Shown here in pieces: positions 1 to 9,860 of a stretch of 64,000 nucleotides of DNA. Position 1 is the stretch's first letter. Each line of letters begins with the position of its first letter. A program made the translations under genes and the position numbers. Location: the NCBI RefSeq assembly GCF_003130795.1, contig NZ_CP029354.1:310001-374000 (forward strand), written 5' to 3'. The notes below the pieces were generated by a model that worked only from the letters and a program-made list of their open reading frames with translations, was not told the DNA's origin and ran no database searches. The DNA is from Azospirillum thermophilum (lineage in GTDB: Bacteria; Pseudomonadota; Alphaproteobacteria; Azospirillales; Azospirillaceae).

Positions 1-137
1 GATCCTGCACCCTGGCGGCCTTGCCGTCGCGCTTCGTCACGGTGGCCTATGGGGCCGCCGATGTCCTGCTTCCCCGGGGCGACCGCTCGCTGCCGACGCT
101 CGCCCATGCGCCGCCGCTGAAGCCGCCGCGCGCCTAG
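1..137 (+). CDS. 3' end of an unidentified protein
   Basis: The window opens inside a reading frame whose codons start at positions divisible by 3 and which closes with TAG at 135-137. The visible 44 residues end in a Pro/Ala/Arg-rich tail (LKPPRA). No motif identifies a family. The gene lies 82 nt upstream of the DUF6803-like gene on the same strand, so the two could be co-transcribed. That this is a genuine coding end rests only on the open frame and its GC-rich codon pattern. Confidence 0.4.
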   Translation, partial: SCTLAALPSRFVTVAYGAADVLLPRGDRSLPTLAHAPPLKPPRA

Positions 138-219
138 CCTCGCCTCTTCGTCCGCCATTCCTTATCGACGCACGCGGCTGCGCCCGCGACGGCGCCCGCA
201 CGAGCACGCGAGGCTCATC

Positions 220-714
220 ATGAACATGACCCACTACATGGAACTGCTGGCCGTCAACCAGCCCTGGAACCTGCTGCTGTTCATGGCGGTTCCCGTCATC
301 CTGGCCGAAACGGTGGCCATCACGGAACTGTACCTGCTCTACACCCGCAACTACGCCAGCCCGGTGCGGACGGTGAACCGCGCGGCGGGCATCGCCGGCG
401 GGGTCTACTTCACCGGCGTCTTCCTCTATCTGATGACGACGGCGGTGATCCCGCTGACCGGCTCGGGCGGCTGGCGCGGGCCGGCGGACGTGCTCGCCGT
501 CGGGTTCTATCTGGCCGGCATCGTGCCGCTGCTGGGCATCGCGCTGGTCGACCTCGGCCTCGTCGCGAAGGACCGCGACGAGCATGGCCGCATGGCGGTC
601 CATGCCGGGCTGGTCGCGCTGTTCCTCGTGGTGGCCCACGTCGCCATGATCTTCGGCATGATGGACCCGACGCTGCTGACCGGCGCCGCGGCCGGCGGCC
701 ACGGCATGCACTGA
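220..714 (+). CDS. DUF6803-like small integral membrane protein
   Basis: A 164-residue inner-membrane protein with about four hydrophobic segments (roughly residues 15-37, 52-75, 88-110 and 128-150). The start MNMTHYMELLAVNQPWNL and the early VILAETVAITELYLLYTRN-type segment match what I recall of the DUF6803/permease-like family, whose function is unknown. The C-terminus holds several His and Met residues (GGHGMH). The ATG is preceded by GAGG at good spacing. The gene stands alone, 67 nt from the convergent thiolase gene. Membrane location is clear from the sequence; the family name is from memory, and no transport role can be claimed. Confidence 0.7.
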   Translation: MNMTHYMELLAVNQPWNLLLFMAVPVILAETVAITELYLLYTRNYASPVRTVNRAAGIAGGVYFTGVFLYLMTTAVIPLTGSGGWRGPADVLAVGFYLAGIVPLLGIALVDLGLVAKDRDEHGRMAVHAGLVALFLVVAHVAMIFGMMDPTLLTGAAAGGHGMH

Positions 715-781
715 GGCCGGGACTCCGCCCGGCGGGGCCGGACGCGGCTCAGGGGTGCCGCGTCCGGTTCCCGGTGGAGGA

Positions 782-1963
782 TCACACCCGCTCGAACACC
801 GCGGCGATTCCCTGGCCGCCGCCGATGCACATGGTGACCAGGGCACGGCGCCCGCCGGTGCGGTGCAGCTCGTGGATCGCCTTCACGGTGATGATGGCGC
901 CGGTCGCCCCCACCGGATGGCCGAGCGAGATGCCGGACCCGTTCGGGTTCACCCTGGCCGGATCGAACCCAAGCTCGCGCGAGACGGCGCAGGCCTGTGC
1001 GGCGAAGGCCTCGTTCGATTCGATGACGTCGAGGTCGTCGACGCGCAGGCCGGTGCGCTCCAGCACCTTGCGGGTCGCCGGGATCGGGCCGATGCCCATC
1101 TGGTTGGGCTCGACGCCGGCATGGGCGTAGCCGACCAGCCGGGCGAGCGGCTTCAGGCCGAGCGCGGCGGCGCGGCCGGCCTCGGCGATCACCACGGCGG
1201 CGGCGCCGTCGTTGATGCCCGAGGCGTTGCCGGCGGTCACCGTGCCGTCCTTCTTGAAGGCCGGCTTCATCCTGCCGAGGGTGTCGGCCGTCGTGTCGCC
1301 GCGCACATGCTCGTCGGTGTCGAAGACGATGGTGCCCTTGCGGCTGGCGATCTCCACCGGGACGATCTGGTCCTTGAAGCGCCCCTCGGCGATGGCGCGG
1401 GCGGCGCGGGTCTGGCTCTCCAGGGCCAGCGCGTCCTGCATCTCGCGGGTGATGCCGAACCGCTCCGCCACGTTCTCCGCGGTGATGCCCATGTGGATCT
1501 TCTGCCAGGGGTCGTGCAGGATCCCCAGCATGTAGTCGGTCAGCACGCTGTCGCCCATGCGGCTGCCCCAGCGGGTGCCGCTGGCGAAATAGGGGCCGCG
1601 GCTCATCGATTCCGCCCCGCCGCCGATGGCGAGGTCGCAGTCGCCGAGCGCGATGGACTGGGCGGCCGAGACGATGGCCTGCAGGCCCGAACCGCACAGC
1701 CGGTTGACGGTGAGGGCCGGGACCTCCTTCGGGATGCCGGAATCGATGGCGGCGACGCGGCTGAGATAGGCGTCGTTGGTGTCGGTCGGAATGACGTTGC
1801 CCATCACCACATGGCCGATGGCGTCGGGGGCCGCCCCCGACCGGTCCAGCGCCGCCTTGACGGCGATGGTGGCGAGGCGGGTCAGCGGGACGTCCTTCAG
1901 GCTGCCGCCGAAGGTGCCGATGGCGGTGCGCGCCGTGCCGACGACGACGATGTCGCGTTGCAT
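782..1963 (-). CDS. Acetyl-CoA acetyltransferase (thiolase family)
   Basis: A cytosolic thiolase of 393 residues, a normal length for the family, catalysing thiolytic cleavage of 3-ketoacyl-CoA or the reverse condensation of acetyl-CoA. The acyl-accepting Cys90 is in NRLCGSGLQ, the GHPVGATGA box carries the catalytic His, and the second Cys sits in MCIGGGQG near the C-terminus. I chose the ATG at 1963 because the protein then begins [20 protein letters not shown], the usual thiolase N-terminus, although the frame stays open further upstream. It lies 50 nt downstream of the enoyl-CoA hydratase gene on the same strand, consistent with a small beta-oxidation-type operon. Substrate chain length cannot be read. 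Confidence 0.93.
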   Translation of the reverse strand: MQRDIVVVGTARTAIGTFGGSLKDVPLTRLATIAVKAALDRSGAAPDAIGHVVMGNVIPTDTNDAYLSRVAAIDSGIPKEVPALTVNRLCGSGLQAIVSAAQSIALGDCDLAIGGGAESMSRGPYFASGTRWGSRMGDSVLTDYMLGILHDPWQKIHMGITAENVAERFGITREMQDALALESQTRAARAIAEGRFKDQIVPVEIASRKGTIVFDTDEHVRGDTTADTLGRMKPAFKKDGTVTAGNASGINDGAAAVVIAEAGRAAALGLKPLARLVGYAHAGVEPNQMGIGPIPATRKVLERTGLRVDDLDVIESNEAFAAQACAVSRELGFDPARVNPNGSGISLGHPVGATGAIITVKAIHELHRTGGRRALVTMCIGGGQGIAAVFERV

Positions 1964-2013
1964 GTGCTGTCTCTCCCGGAAGAAGGCCGTGTTGGTCTTG
2001 TGTCGGTCTCTGG

Positions 2014-2814
2014 TCAGCTGCCGGTGAAGTCCGGCCTGCGCTTGGCGAGGAAGGCGCCGACGCCCTCGCGGAAGTCGGCGGTGCCGGCGGTGGCGACGAA
2101 GCGGTCGCGCTCGGCGTCGAGCTGCTCGTCCAGCGTCGCCGTCCAGGACCGGCGCATCAGCCGGCGGATGCCGGCATAGGCGCGGGTCGGCCCGGCGGCC
2201 AGCCGCTCCGCCAGGCGGCGCGTCTCCGCCTCCAGCGTCTCGGCGGGGACGATGCGGTTGACGAGGCCGATGCGCAGCGCCTCCGGCGCGTCGAGCGTGT
2301 CGGCGAGCAGCGCCAGCTCCATCGCCCGGCGCAGCCCGACCAGCCGCGGCAGGGTGTAGGTGCCGGAGCCGTCCGGCGTGGCGCCGATGCGCGCATAGGC
2401 CAGGGTGAACTTGGCGTCGTCCGCCGCGATGCACAGGTCGGTGGCGCAGGCGAGGCTCATCCCCGCCCCGGCCACCGGGCCATGGACCGAGGCGACCACC
2501 GGGATCTCCAGGGCGTCGAGGATGCGCAGCGCCTCGTGCAGCGAGCCGATGATCGCCGCCGCCACCTGCGGGGCCGCCGCCGGGTCGGCATTGAAGCGGC
2601 CGAGGTCGCCGCCGGCCATGAAGCCGCGGCCGGTGCCGGAGATCACCAGCACGCGGGCCGCCGGGTCCTGCGCCACCGCCCGGCAGGCGTCGCGCAGCGC
2701 GTCGGCGCTTTCCTCGTTCAGCGCGTTCAACAGGGCCGGCCGGTTGAAGCGGATCCAGGAGACCGCCCCCTCCCGGCTCAGCAGGACGGGGGCGTCGGCT
2801 GGAGTGTCGGTCAT
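2014..2814 (-). CDS. Enoyl-CoA hydratase/isomerase family protein
   Basis: A crotonase-fold protein of 266 residues, expected to hydrate or isomerise enoyl-CoA thioesters. The oxyanion-hole region is visible in [16 protein letters not shown] and in [20 protein letters not shown]. The conserved block [21 protein letters not shown] carries an Asp where hydratases usually have Glu, a pattern I associate with PaaG-like isomerases or weakly hydrating members. It sits between the LysR regulator (75 nt upstream) and the thiolase gene (50 nt downstream), all on the minus strand. This context suggests a regulated fatty or aromatic acyl-CoA degradation step. Confidence 0.88.
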   Translation of the reverse strand: MTDTPADAPVLLSREGAVSWIRFNRPALLNALNEESADALRDACRAVAQDPAARVLVISGTGRGFMAGGDLGRFNADPAAAPQVAAAIIGSLHEALRILDALEIPVVASVHGPVAGAGMSLACATDLCIAADDAKFTLAYARIGATPDGSGTYTLPRLVGLRRAMELALLADTLDAPEALRIGLVNRIVPAETLEAETRRLAERLAAGPTRAYAGIRRLMRRSWTATLDEQLDAERDRFVATAGTADFREGVGAFLAKRRPDFTGS

Positions 2815-2889
2815 ATGGTTCCTCCCAGGGTTCCTACCATTTGGAAGGCAGGTTACTTGGGAGTAGAGTGCTTCAGGATGACGCGCGCG

Positions 2890-3831
2890 TCAACCGCGCG
2901 GGTGCCCGACCGCTTGCGGCAGGGCGGCGCGCATGACGTCGATGAAGCGGCGCAGCCGTGCCGGATAGAAGCGGGCCGGCGGGAAGACGAGGTGGACGGG
3001 CAGCGGTGCCGCCTGCCATTGCGGGGCGAGGTGGAGGAGGGTCCCGGCGGCGATGTCCTCGTCGACCGCCCAGGACGAGACGACCGCGGCCCCCAGCCCG
3101 AGCAGCGCCGCCCGGCGGACGGCGTACAGCCCGTCGGTGGACAGCCGCGGCCGGATGGGAAGGCGCACCTCCTCGCCGGTCGTCTCGTGGGTCAGCACCA
3201 CTTCGGTGCGGTAGAAGGTCTGCAGGGCGAGCCAGGGAAGCCGCTCCAGCTCCTCCGGCCGGGACGGCGGCGGGCCGCTGCCGATCAGCTCCGGCGCGGC
3301 GATGGCGATGCGATGCACCGCCCCCAGACGGAGCGCCACCACGGAGGGGTCGTCCACCTCCCCCACCTTGATGGCGCAGTCGATCCCCTCGGCGGTGAAG
3401 TCGGGCACGCGGTCGTGCAGCAGCCACTCCACCGTCAGGCGGGGATGCCGCTTCAGGTAGTCCACCAGCGGGCCGACGAGCTGGTGCTGGCCGAAGGCAT
3501 GGGGCGCCACGACGCGCAGCCGGCCGGCCGGCTCGTCCCCCGCCCCCCGCAGCTCGCTCTCGAAGCTGTGCCAGTCGGCGATCAGCTCCTTGGCGCGCTC
3601 GTAGCAGCGCCGGCCGTCGTCGGTGAGCGTCACGGCATGGGTGGAGCGCTGCAGCAGCCGGACGCCCAGGAGCCGCTCCAGCGTCTGCAGGCGGCGGCTC
3701 ATGGTGGGCTGGGTGCTGCCCACCTGCAGGGCGGCGGCGGAGAGGTTCCCCGCCTCGACGATGCGGACGAAGCTCTCCAGGAGCGCGATGCGGTCGGTGC
3801 CGGCGACCGCGGCCAGGGCCTCTGTGTTCAT
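2890..3831 (-). CDS. LysR-family transcriptional regulator
   Basis: A 313-residue LysR regulator. The N-terminal winged helix-turn-helix reads DRIALLESFVRIVEAG, then STQPTMSRRLQTLERLLGVR and LLQRSTHAVTLTDDG; the rest is the periplasmic-binding-like effector domain. The start at 3831 puts this helix right after MNTEALAAVAG; the frame is open further upstream but that would add an atypical leader. The regulator is divergent from the MFS exporter gene, and a perfect ATACG-N5-CGTAT palindrome covers its own start codon. This suggests self-regulation and control of the exporter, possibly with the downstream hydratase and thiolase genes. The inducer is unknown. Confidence 0.9.
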   Translation of the reverse strand: MNTEALAAVAGTDRIALLESFVRIVEAGNLSAAALQVGSTQPTMSRRLQTLERLLGVRLLQRSTHAVTLTDDGRRCYERAKELIADWHSFESELRGAGDEPAGRLRVVAPHAFGQHQLVGPLVDYLKRHPRLTVEWLLHDRVPDFTAEGIDCAIKVGEVDDPSVVALRLGAVHRIAIAAPELIGSGPPPSRPEELERLPWLALQTFYRTEVVLTHETTGEEVRLPIRPRLSTDGLYAVRRAALLGLGAAVVSSWAVDEDIAAGTLLHLAPQWQAAPLPVHLVFPPARFYPARLRRFIDVMRAALPQAVGHPRG

Positions 3832-3844
3832 ACGCAGAACGTAT
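3830..3844. promoter_or_regulatory. Candidate LysR box (T-N11-A)
   Basis: A perfect inverted repeat, ATACG-CAGAA-CGTAT, lies in the gap between the lysR start and the divergent MFS gene and overlaps the lysR ATG. It fits the T-N11-A core typical of LysR-type binding sites. Binding is inferred, not shown. Confidence 0.55.
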
Positions 3845-3938
3845 AGCACTTCAACGGGGCCGCCTTCTACCGGCAAGGCGGGGATGCGGCCATACTCGCA
3901 CCAGCTTTGGAAACCGGTCCGTTGCCGAGGAGGCTCCG

Positions 3939-5237
3939 ATGTCGTCCATTCAATCGCCGCATGAAACCGCCGGGGGCGGGGCATCCGGCAGGCCGCCGAT
4001 CCTGCTGCTCGCCGCCGGCGCCGGCATGGCGGTGGCGTCGATCTACTACAGCCAGCCGATGCTGGGCATGCTGGGGACCGACCTGCAGGTCTCCGGGGGC
4101 GCCGTCGGGCTGGTGCCGACCCTGACGCAGCTCGGCTACGCGATGGGATTGCTGCTGCTGGCCCCGCTCGGCGACCGGTTCGACCGGCGGCGCATCATCC
4201 TGGCGAAGGTCGCCGTTCTGTTCGGCGCGCTGCTGCTGGCCGGCTGGGCCCCGTCGATCGGTCTTCTGCTGGGGGCCAGCCTCGCGCTGGGGCTGGCCGC
4301 CACCATGGCCCAGGACATCGTTCCCGCGGCGGCGGCGATGACGCCGGCGGAGCGGCGCGGCAAGGTGGTGGGAACGGTCATGACCGGTCTGCTGCTGGGC
4401 ATCCTGCTGTCCCGGGTGGTGAGCGGGCTGGTCGCCGAGCAGTTGGGCTGGCGGGCCATGTTCTTCGCCGCGGCCGCCGGCGTCGCGCTGCTGGGCGCCG
4501 CCCTGTGGCGCGGCCTGCCGCGCTTCGCGCCGTCCACGCAGCTCGGCTACGGGGCGCTGATGGGGTCGCTCTTCACGCTGGCGGCGCGGCACCGGGCGCT
4601 GCGCCGGGCGGCGCTTGCGCAGTCGCTGCTGGCCGTCGGGTTCAGCGCCTTCTGGTCGACGCTGGCGGTGATGCTGCACGGCGCGCCCTTCGAGCTGGGG
4701 CCGGCCGCGTCGGGGGCCTTCGGCCTTGCCGGCGCCGCCGGGGCGCTTGCCGCGCCGCTGGCCGGCCGGATCGCCGACCGGCGCGGGCCGGAGCTGGTGA
4801 CGCGTCTCGGCGCCGGCATCGCCGCGGCCTCCTTCGCGGTGATGGCGCTTTCCCCCTGGGTCGCGCCGGAGGGGCGGCTGTGGCTGCTGCTGCTGAGCGC
4901 GGTGGGGTTCGACCTCGGCATCCAGGCGTCGCTGATCGCGCACCAGACGATCATCTACGGCATCGATCCCGGCGCCCGCAGCCGGCTCAACGCGGTGCTG
5001 ATGACGAGCATGTTCGTCGGCATGGCGCTCGGCGCGGTGCTGGGCAGCCATGCGCTGGCGGCCTTCGGCTGGATGGGCGTCACCGCCCTCGCCACCACGG
5101 CCTCGGCGGCGGCGCTGGCGGTGCGGCTGTGGCCGTCCGCCGAGCGTCCCCGGCCGGTGGAGGAGGGCACGGCCGATGCCGTGGACGGGAGCGGGATCGA
5201 GGGAGGGATCGAGCCGGCGCCCGCCCGCTGTTCATGA
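3939..5237 (+). CDS. MFS transporter, 12-TM drug/metabolite exporter type
   Basis: An inner-membrane major facilitator of 432 residues with about twelve hydrophobic helices. The MFS loop 2-3 signature is present as LAPLGDRFDRRRIIL and its second-half echo as PLAGRIADRRGPELV. The N-terminal SIYYSQPMLGMLGTDL segment resembles YnfM/arabinose-efflux-type members, which export small molecules by proton antiport. It is divergent from a LysR gene with a shared 107-nt control region, a usual arrangement for an inducible exporter. Its last six bases overlap the convergent Lrp-family gene. The substrate is unknown. Confidence 0.9.
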   Translation: MSSIQSPHETAGGGASGRPPILLLAAGAGMAVASIYYSQPMLGMLGTDLQVSGGAVGLVPTLTQLGYAMGLLLLAPLGDRFDRRRIILAKVAVLFGALLLAGWAPSIGLLLGASLALGLAATMAQDIVPAAAAMTPAERRGKVVGTVMTGLLLGILLSRVVSGLVAEQLGWRAMFFAAAAGVALLGAALWRGLPRFAPSTQLGYGALMGSLFTLAARHRALRRAALAQSLLAVGFSAFWSTLAVMLHGAPFELGPAASGAFGLAGAAGALAAPLAGRIADRRGPELVTRLGAGIAAASFAVMALSPWVAPEGRLWLLLLSAVGFDLGIQASLIAHQTIIYGIDPGARSRLNAVLMTSMFVGMALGAVLGSHALAAFGWMGVTALATTASAAALAVRLWPSAERPRPVEEGTADAVDGSGIEGGIEPAPARCS

Positions 5238-5774
5238 CCGCCGGGAGGCCTGGGGGGACCGCGGGGCCGGTCCCGGAGCCGGCCCCGCGGGCGGGCCCGG
5301 CGGCTGCAGCGGCAGGGCGGTCTCGAACTTGATCTCCTTGAGCGCGAAGTTGGAGCGGATCTGCACCTGGAAGGGCAGGGTGAAGACGAACTCCTCCAGG
5401 AAGCGGTGATAGTCGGCGATCTCCCGCACGGCGACGCGCAGCAGATAGTCGGCGTCGCCGGAGACGGCGTAGCACTCCATCACCTCGGGCCGGCCGCGCA
5501 CCGCCTGGACGAACGCGGCGGCGGTCTCCGTCGAGTGATGGTCGAGCGTGACGTGGGCGAAGACGCATTCGGGGATCGCCACCGCCTTGGGATCGACCAG
5601 CACGGTGTAGCGGCGGATCACCCCCGTCTCCTCCAGCGAGCGCAGGCGGCGCCAGCAGGAGGAGGCGGAAGTGCCGACGCGGTCGGCCAGCTCCTGCACC
5701 GTCAGGCGGGAGTTTTCTTGCAGGGCGGCCAGGATTTTGACGTCCATGTCCCCGAGATCGACGGGCTTCGGCAT
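5232..5774 (-). CDS. Lrp/AsnC-family transcriptional regulator
   Basis: A 180-residue regulator. Residues about 5-65 form the Lrp helix-turn-helix (DMDVKILAALQENSRLTVQELADRVG is the first part; SSCWRRLRSLEETGVIRRY the second). The remainder is the RAM ligand-binding domain (VMECYAVSGDADYLLRV). A Pro/Ala/Gly-rich tail of about 25 residues at the C-terminus is extra. I chose the ATG at 5774 (MPKPVDLGDMD); a longer open frame exists upstream. It is divergent from hppD, which makes it the likely regulator of tyrosine or phenylpyruvate catabolism in response to an amino acid. Confidence 0.9.
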   Translation of the reverse strand: MPKPVDLGDMDVKILAALQENSRLTVQELADRVGTSASSCWRRLRSLEETGVIRRYTVLVDPKAVAIPECVFAHVTLDHHSTETAAAFVQAVRGRPEVMECYAVSGDADYLLRVAVREIADYHRFLEEFVFTLPFQVQIRSNFALKEIKFETALPLQPPGPPAGPAPGPAPRSPQASRRS

Positions 5775-5870
5775 CGTTGTTCCAGAATAGGCGGTTGCAG
5801 CGGGAAATCCTGCCAAAAATGGGGGTCGCGCGCGGCCATTTTGAAGGCTCTTTCCGCGGACTATTTGTTA

Positions 5871-5884
5871 GACAAGCTTTTGTC
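5871..5884. promoter_or_regulatory. Candidate operator in the lrp-hppD divergent region
   Basis: GACAA-GCTT-TTGTC, a short perfect inverted repeat, sits 57 nt upstream of the hppD start in the region shared with the divergent Lrp gene. It could be an Lrp-family binding site. The repeat is short, so chance occurrence is possible. Confidence 0.3.
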
Positions 5885-5940
5885 AAGAGCGGCGGTGAAG
5901 ACCGCACCCGCAGGGCAAACGCAGGAAGGAGAGACGGGCC

Positions 5941-7020
<1,080 letters not shown>

Positions 7021-7052
7021 CCGCCGGCCGGCCGCTTTCCGCCTGCAAGGGA

Positions 7053-7079
7053 GGGGGTGCGGGTCGTAGCCGCACCCCC
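7053..7079 (+). terminator. Hairpin terminator after hppD
   Basis: A perfect 10-bp stem (GGGGGTGCGG / CCGCACCCCC) with a 7-nt loop starts 33 nt after the hppD stop codon. Only a weak T-rich stretch follows, so the termination strength is uncertain, but position and stem strength fit a terminator. Confidence 0.65.
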
Positions 7080-7178
7080 CTTCGATCCCTGCGCAGTTCC
7101 TTGACCGGTGCCGCACCCGTCCCTAGAGTGCCCGGCGTTCGGCGGCGCCCTGGTGCCGCCTGATCCAGGGGGGTGCGG

Positions 7179-8192
7179 ATGCGCGGCGAGGACATGCGCG
7201 GGTTTCGCGAAGGGCAGGGGCTGAGCCAGCCGGACTTCGCGATCTACCTCAACGAGAAGCTCGGGCGGCGCTACGGCCGCCAGCAGGTGTCGCGCTGGGA
7301 GAACGGGGCCGAGCGGATCCCGGAGGCCGTCGCCTCCCTGCTGCGCAAGGAGATGCTGGGCCCCGACCTGCCGCACGGCCCGGCCCTGCTGGTCGTGCTG
7401 ACCAACCAGAAGGGCGGCGTGGGCAAGACCACCTCCGCCGTCAACGTCGCCAGCATCCTGGCCCAGGACGGCTACAAGGTCCTGCTGATCGACGCCGACG
7501 CCCAGGCCAACGCCACGCTTCACCTCGGCGTCAACGCCATGGAGCGGCAGGAGGCGGGCCGCACCCTCTACGACGTGCTGACCGGCAAGGCGGCGGTGCG
7601 CGACTGCGTCGTGACGATGGAGCGGACGGGGCTCGACCTGCTGCCCTCCAGCATCCGCCTGTCGCAGGGCGAGGTGGAGCTGGCCGCCCGGCCGGCGTCG
7701 AACTTCATCCTGCGCGGCCACCTGTCCGACATCCGCAAGGACTATGATTTCATCCTGATCGACTGCCCGCCCAACCTGGGGCAGATGACGCTGAACGGGC
7801 TGACCGCCGCCGACCTCGCGCTGATCCCCTGCCAGGCGGAGCTGATGGCGATCGCCGGGGTGGATTATCTGCTGCAGACGATCGAGCAGCTCCGCCGGCT
7901 CTGCCACCCCGACCTGTCGGTGCTGGGGCTGGTGCCGACCATGTACACCCAGCGCAACACCCAGGACCGCGAGAGCCTGAGCCTGATCCACGAGCGCTAC
8001 GGCCAGGAGATGCGGATCTTCGAGCCGGTGCCGCGCTCCACCACCTATGCCCAGTCGGTGGCCGCCGGCCGCGCCACCATCGAGGTGGCCCCCGAGGTCG
8101 CCGGCGGCGCGGTGTTCCGCTCCATCGCCAATGCCCTGATCGCCGAGCGCGGCAAGCGTTTCGGAACGCCGGAGGTCCCCAATGCCGCCTAA
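7179..8192 (+). CDS. parA: ParA-family partition ATPase with N-terminal HTH
   Basis: A 337-residue DNA-segregation ATPase. Residues about 1-60 form an XRE-like DNA-binding region (GLSQPDFAIYLNEKLG, then GRQQVSRWENGAERI). The deviant Walker A is TNQKGGVGKTTSAVN, followed by LLIDADAQANATLHLG and the Walker B-like LIDCPPNLGQMTLNGL. The HTH suggests type Ia-like autoregulation, as in plasmid partition ATPases. I chose the ATG at 7179 because AGGGGGG ends 6 nt before it; the in-frame GTG at 7173 directly abuts that element. The stop overlaps the parB start region by 11 nt, so the two are translationally coupled. No replication initiator gene is in the window. Confidence 0.93.
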   Translation: MRGEDMRGFREGQGLSQPDFAIYLNEKLGRRYGRQQVSRWENGAERIPEAVASLLRKEMLGPDLPHGPALLVVLTNQKGGVGKTTSAVNVASILAQDGYKVLLIDADAQANATLHLGVNAMERQEAGRTLYDVLTGKAAVRDCVVTMERTGLDLLPSSIRLSQGEVELAARPASNFILRGHLSDIRKDYDFILIDCPPNLGQMTLNGLTAADLALIPCQAELMAIAGVDYLLQTIEQLRRLCHPDLSVLGLVPTMYTQRNTQDRESLSLIHERYGQEMRIFEPVPRSTTYAQSVAAGRATIEVAPEVAGGAVFRSIANALIAERGKRFGTPEVPNAA

Positions 8193-9075
8193 GATCCAGC
8201 GCACCAACCCCGCCTTCTTCGCCGCCCGCCCGGCCGCGGAGGGCAAGGCGCCGGCCGCCGGCGCCTCGCCGGTCAACGCGCTGGTCGGGGTGCCGGAGAA
8301 TGCCGCGCAGATCCTGCATCTCGGCGTCGACCTCATCATCGACAACCCGCACCAGACGCGCCGCCATTTCGACCCGGCCGAGCTGGAGAGCCTGCGCAGC
8401 TCCATCGCGCGGCACGGGCTGCAGCAGCCGATCGGCGTGCGCAAGCTGGAGGACGGGCGCTATCAGCTCGTCTTCGGCGAACGGCGGCTGCGCTCCGTCC
8501 GGGCGCTGGGGCAGCGGACGGTGGCCTGCGTGGTCGTCCCGGCCGACGTCGACGATGCCGAGGTCACGGTCATCGAGAATCTGCTGCGCGCCGACCTGAC
8601 CCCGTTCGAGCATGCCGACGCGCTCGCCACGCTGAAGGAGCGGCACCACTATTCCCACGCCGAACTCGGCCGGCTGGTCGGGATGGACAAGGGCGACGTG
8701 TCGCGCATGCTGTCGCTGCGCAGCCTGCCGGTGGCGATCCGCGAGGCCTACGACACGCTCGCCCACAAGCCGGCCCGCTACAAGCTGTGGAAGCTGGCCG
8801 CCCTGCAGGACCCGGCCGAGCGCGACGCCCTGTGGCGCCGGCTGGTCGCCGAGGCGACGCCGGTCGAGGAGGGCGGCGAGGGCCGTCCGCGCCGCAGCGC
8901 GCCGCCGCTCCCGCCCAGTTCCTTCGCGCCGCCGGTGGCGCGCGGCCTGCTGCGGACCAGCGAGGCGCTGAAGACCTTCAGCGAAGCCCCCAAGCCGCTG
9001 GAGGAGGCTGACCGCGCCGTGCTGCAGGCGATGCGCGAGGCGATCGACGCCATCCTCGGCGCCGACCGCCGATAG
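8182..9075 (+). CDS. parB: ParB/RepB/Spo0J-family partition protein
   Basis: A 297-residue centromere-binding CTPase partner of ParA. Visible are the ParB N-terminal boxes (DNPHQTRRHFDPAELESLR, then ARHGLQQPIGVR and LVFGERRLRSVRALGQ), the ENLLRADLTPFEHADAL segment, and the central HTH (YSHAELGRLVGMDKGDVSRML). The C-terminal third is Pro/Ala/Arg-rich and ends in a short helical region that would dimerise. It overlaps parA by 11 nt. A 26-bp near-perfect palindrome lies 41 nt after the stop codon and is a candidate parS. Confidence 0.93.
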   Translation: MPPKIQRTNPAFFAARPAAEGKAPAAGASPVNALVGVPENAAQILHLGVDLIIDNPHQTRRHFDPAELESLRSSIARHGLQQPIGVRKLEDGRYQLVFGERRLRSVRALGQRTVACVVVPADVDDAEVTVIENLLRADLTPFEHADALATLKERHHYSHAELGRLVGMDKGDVSRMLSLRSLPVAIREAYDTLAHKPARYKLWKLAALQDPAERDALWRRLVAEATPVEEGGEGRPRRSAPPLPPSSFAPPVARGLLRTSEALKTFSEAPKPLEEADRAVLQAMREAIDAILGADRR

Positions 9076-9116
9076 GGACCGGGAGCCGGATCACGGCGTC
9101 ATGCGGGCCTGGTTGC

Positions 9117-9142
9117 GCCCGGTTGGGAATTTCCAACCGGGC
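9117..9142. repeat. 26-bp palindrome downstream of parB: candidate parS or terminator
   Basis: Two 13-nt arms centred on 9129/9130 are inverted with a single G-T mismatch; the outer 10-bp arms, GCCCGGTTGG and CCAACCGGGC, are perfect. The inner 16 bp, GTTGGGAATTTCCAAC, keeps the GTT-N10-AAC frame of repABC-type parS sites but has AT instead of GC at the centre. Placement just behind parB fits a centromere; a transcription terminator is the alternative. Confidence 0.45.
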
Positions 9143-9153
9143 GACGGCCGTGT

Positions 9154-9744
9154 TCAGGGCCTCGCATCCCCGGCCGCGCGGGTTTCCAGCTCGTCCAGCA
9201 CGGCCTCGGGGGCGACGTCGCGCTTGATCTCGTGCAGCTCGTGGTCGACGTCGGTGCGCACCTCCAGCCGCTCGGCGATGGCGGCGACCAGCGCGGTCAG
9301 TTTGGTTACCTCATGTTCGGCCAGCAGGCTGATCTGCAGGTCGAGGTCGGCGCGCTTGTCGGCGGCGGCGGCCATGCGGTTCTGGCTGATCAGAACGAAG
9401 GTCGACAGGAAGATCGCCTCGACCGACGCGAACATCGCCAGCACGACGAAGGACGGATCCCAGCGCGGCAGGACCGGGATCCAGCCGAGATTGGCGGCGA
9501 TCCAGATGCCGAAGAACCCCAGGTGCAGGTAGACGAACAGCATCGAGCCGGTGAAGCGGGTGATCGCCTCGGCGATCTTCTCCTCGGCCGAGGCATGCGC
9601 CTCCTGCCGGCGGCGGCGGTCGTGCAGGGCCTGGATGTTGCGTTCCAGCACGGTGCTGAGCCCCGCATCGCCCGGTCGGTCCGGGCTGGTCGCCGTCACG
9701 TCGTGGCGGGGCTGTTCGGTGTGGGGCGGACGGTGTCCGGTCAT
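9154..9744 (-). CDS. DUF1003 domain membrane protein
   Basis: A 196-residue protein with the DUF1003 core: RITRF-type entry (AITRFTGSMLFVYLHLGFFG), two membrane helices (about residues 70-90 and 103-125), then the family signature LISQNRMAAAADKRADLDLQ and LLAEHEVTKL. The N-terminal 35 residues are Pro/Thr-rich and the C-terminus is charged and helical. The function of this cytoplasmic-membrane family is unknown. I set the start at ATG 9744 because the longer open frame is antisense-like sequence overlapping the NRPS end. It is convergent with parB, and the NRPS operon ends about 100 nt upstream on the same strand. Confidence 0.85.
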   Translation of the reverse strand: MTGHRPPHTEQPRHDVTATSPDRPGDAGLSTVLERNIQALHDRRRRQEAHASAEEKIAEAITRFTGSMLFVYLHLGFFGIWIAANLGWIPVLPRWDPSFVVLAMFASVEAIFLSTFVLISQNRMAAAADKRADLDLQISLLAEHEVTKLTALVAAIAERLEVRTDVDHELHEIKRDVAPEAVLDELETRAAGDARP

Positions 9745-9823
9745 TCTCAGGCTCCAGGCTGGGCGGTCGGGCGACCGCCGGACGGCCGCTCCAGCCTGTG
9801 AACCGGGGGCGGCGTCCGGGGTT

Positions 9824-9860
9824 CCGGCCGCCGCAGACCGCCGCGTCACCCGGCGGCCGG
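9824..9860 (-). terminator. Inverted repeat at the end of the NRPS operon
   Basis: Perfect 10-bp arms, CCGGCCGCCG (9824-9833) and CGGCGGCCGG (9851-9860), flank a 17-nt loop and span the stop codon of the last NRPS gene. There is no clear T tract, so this is a possible terminator only. Confidence 0.3.
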
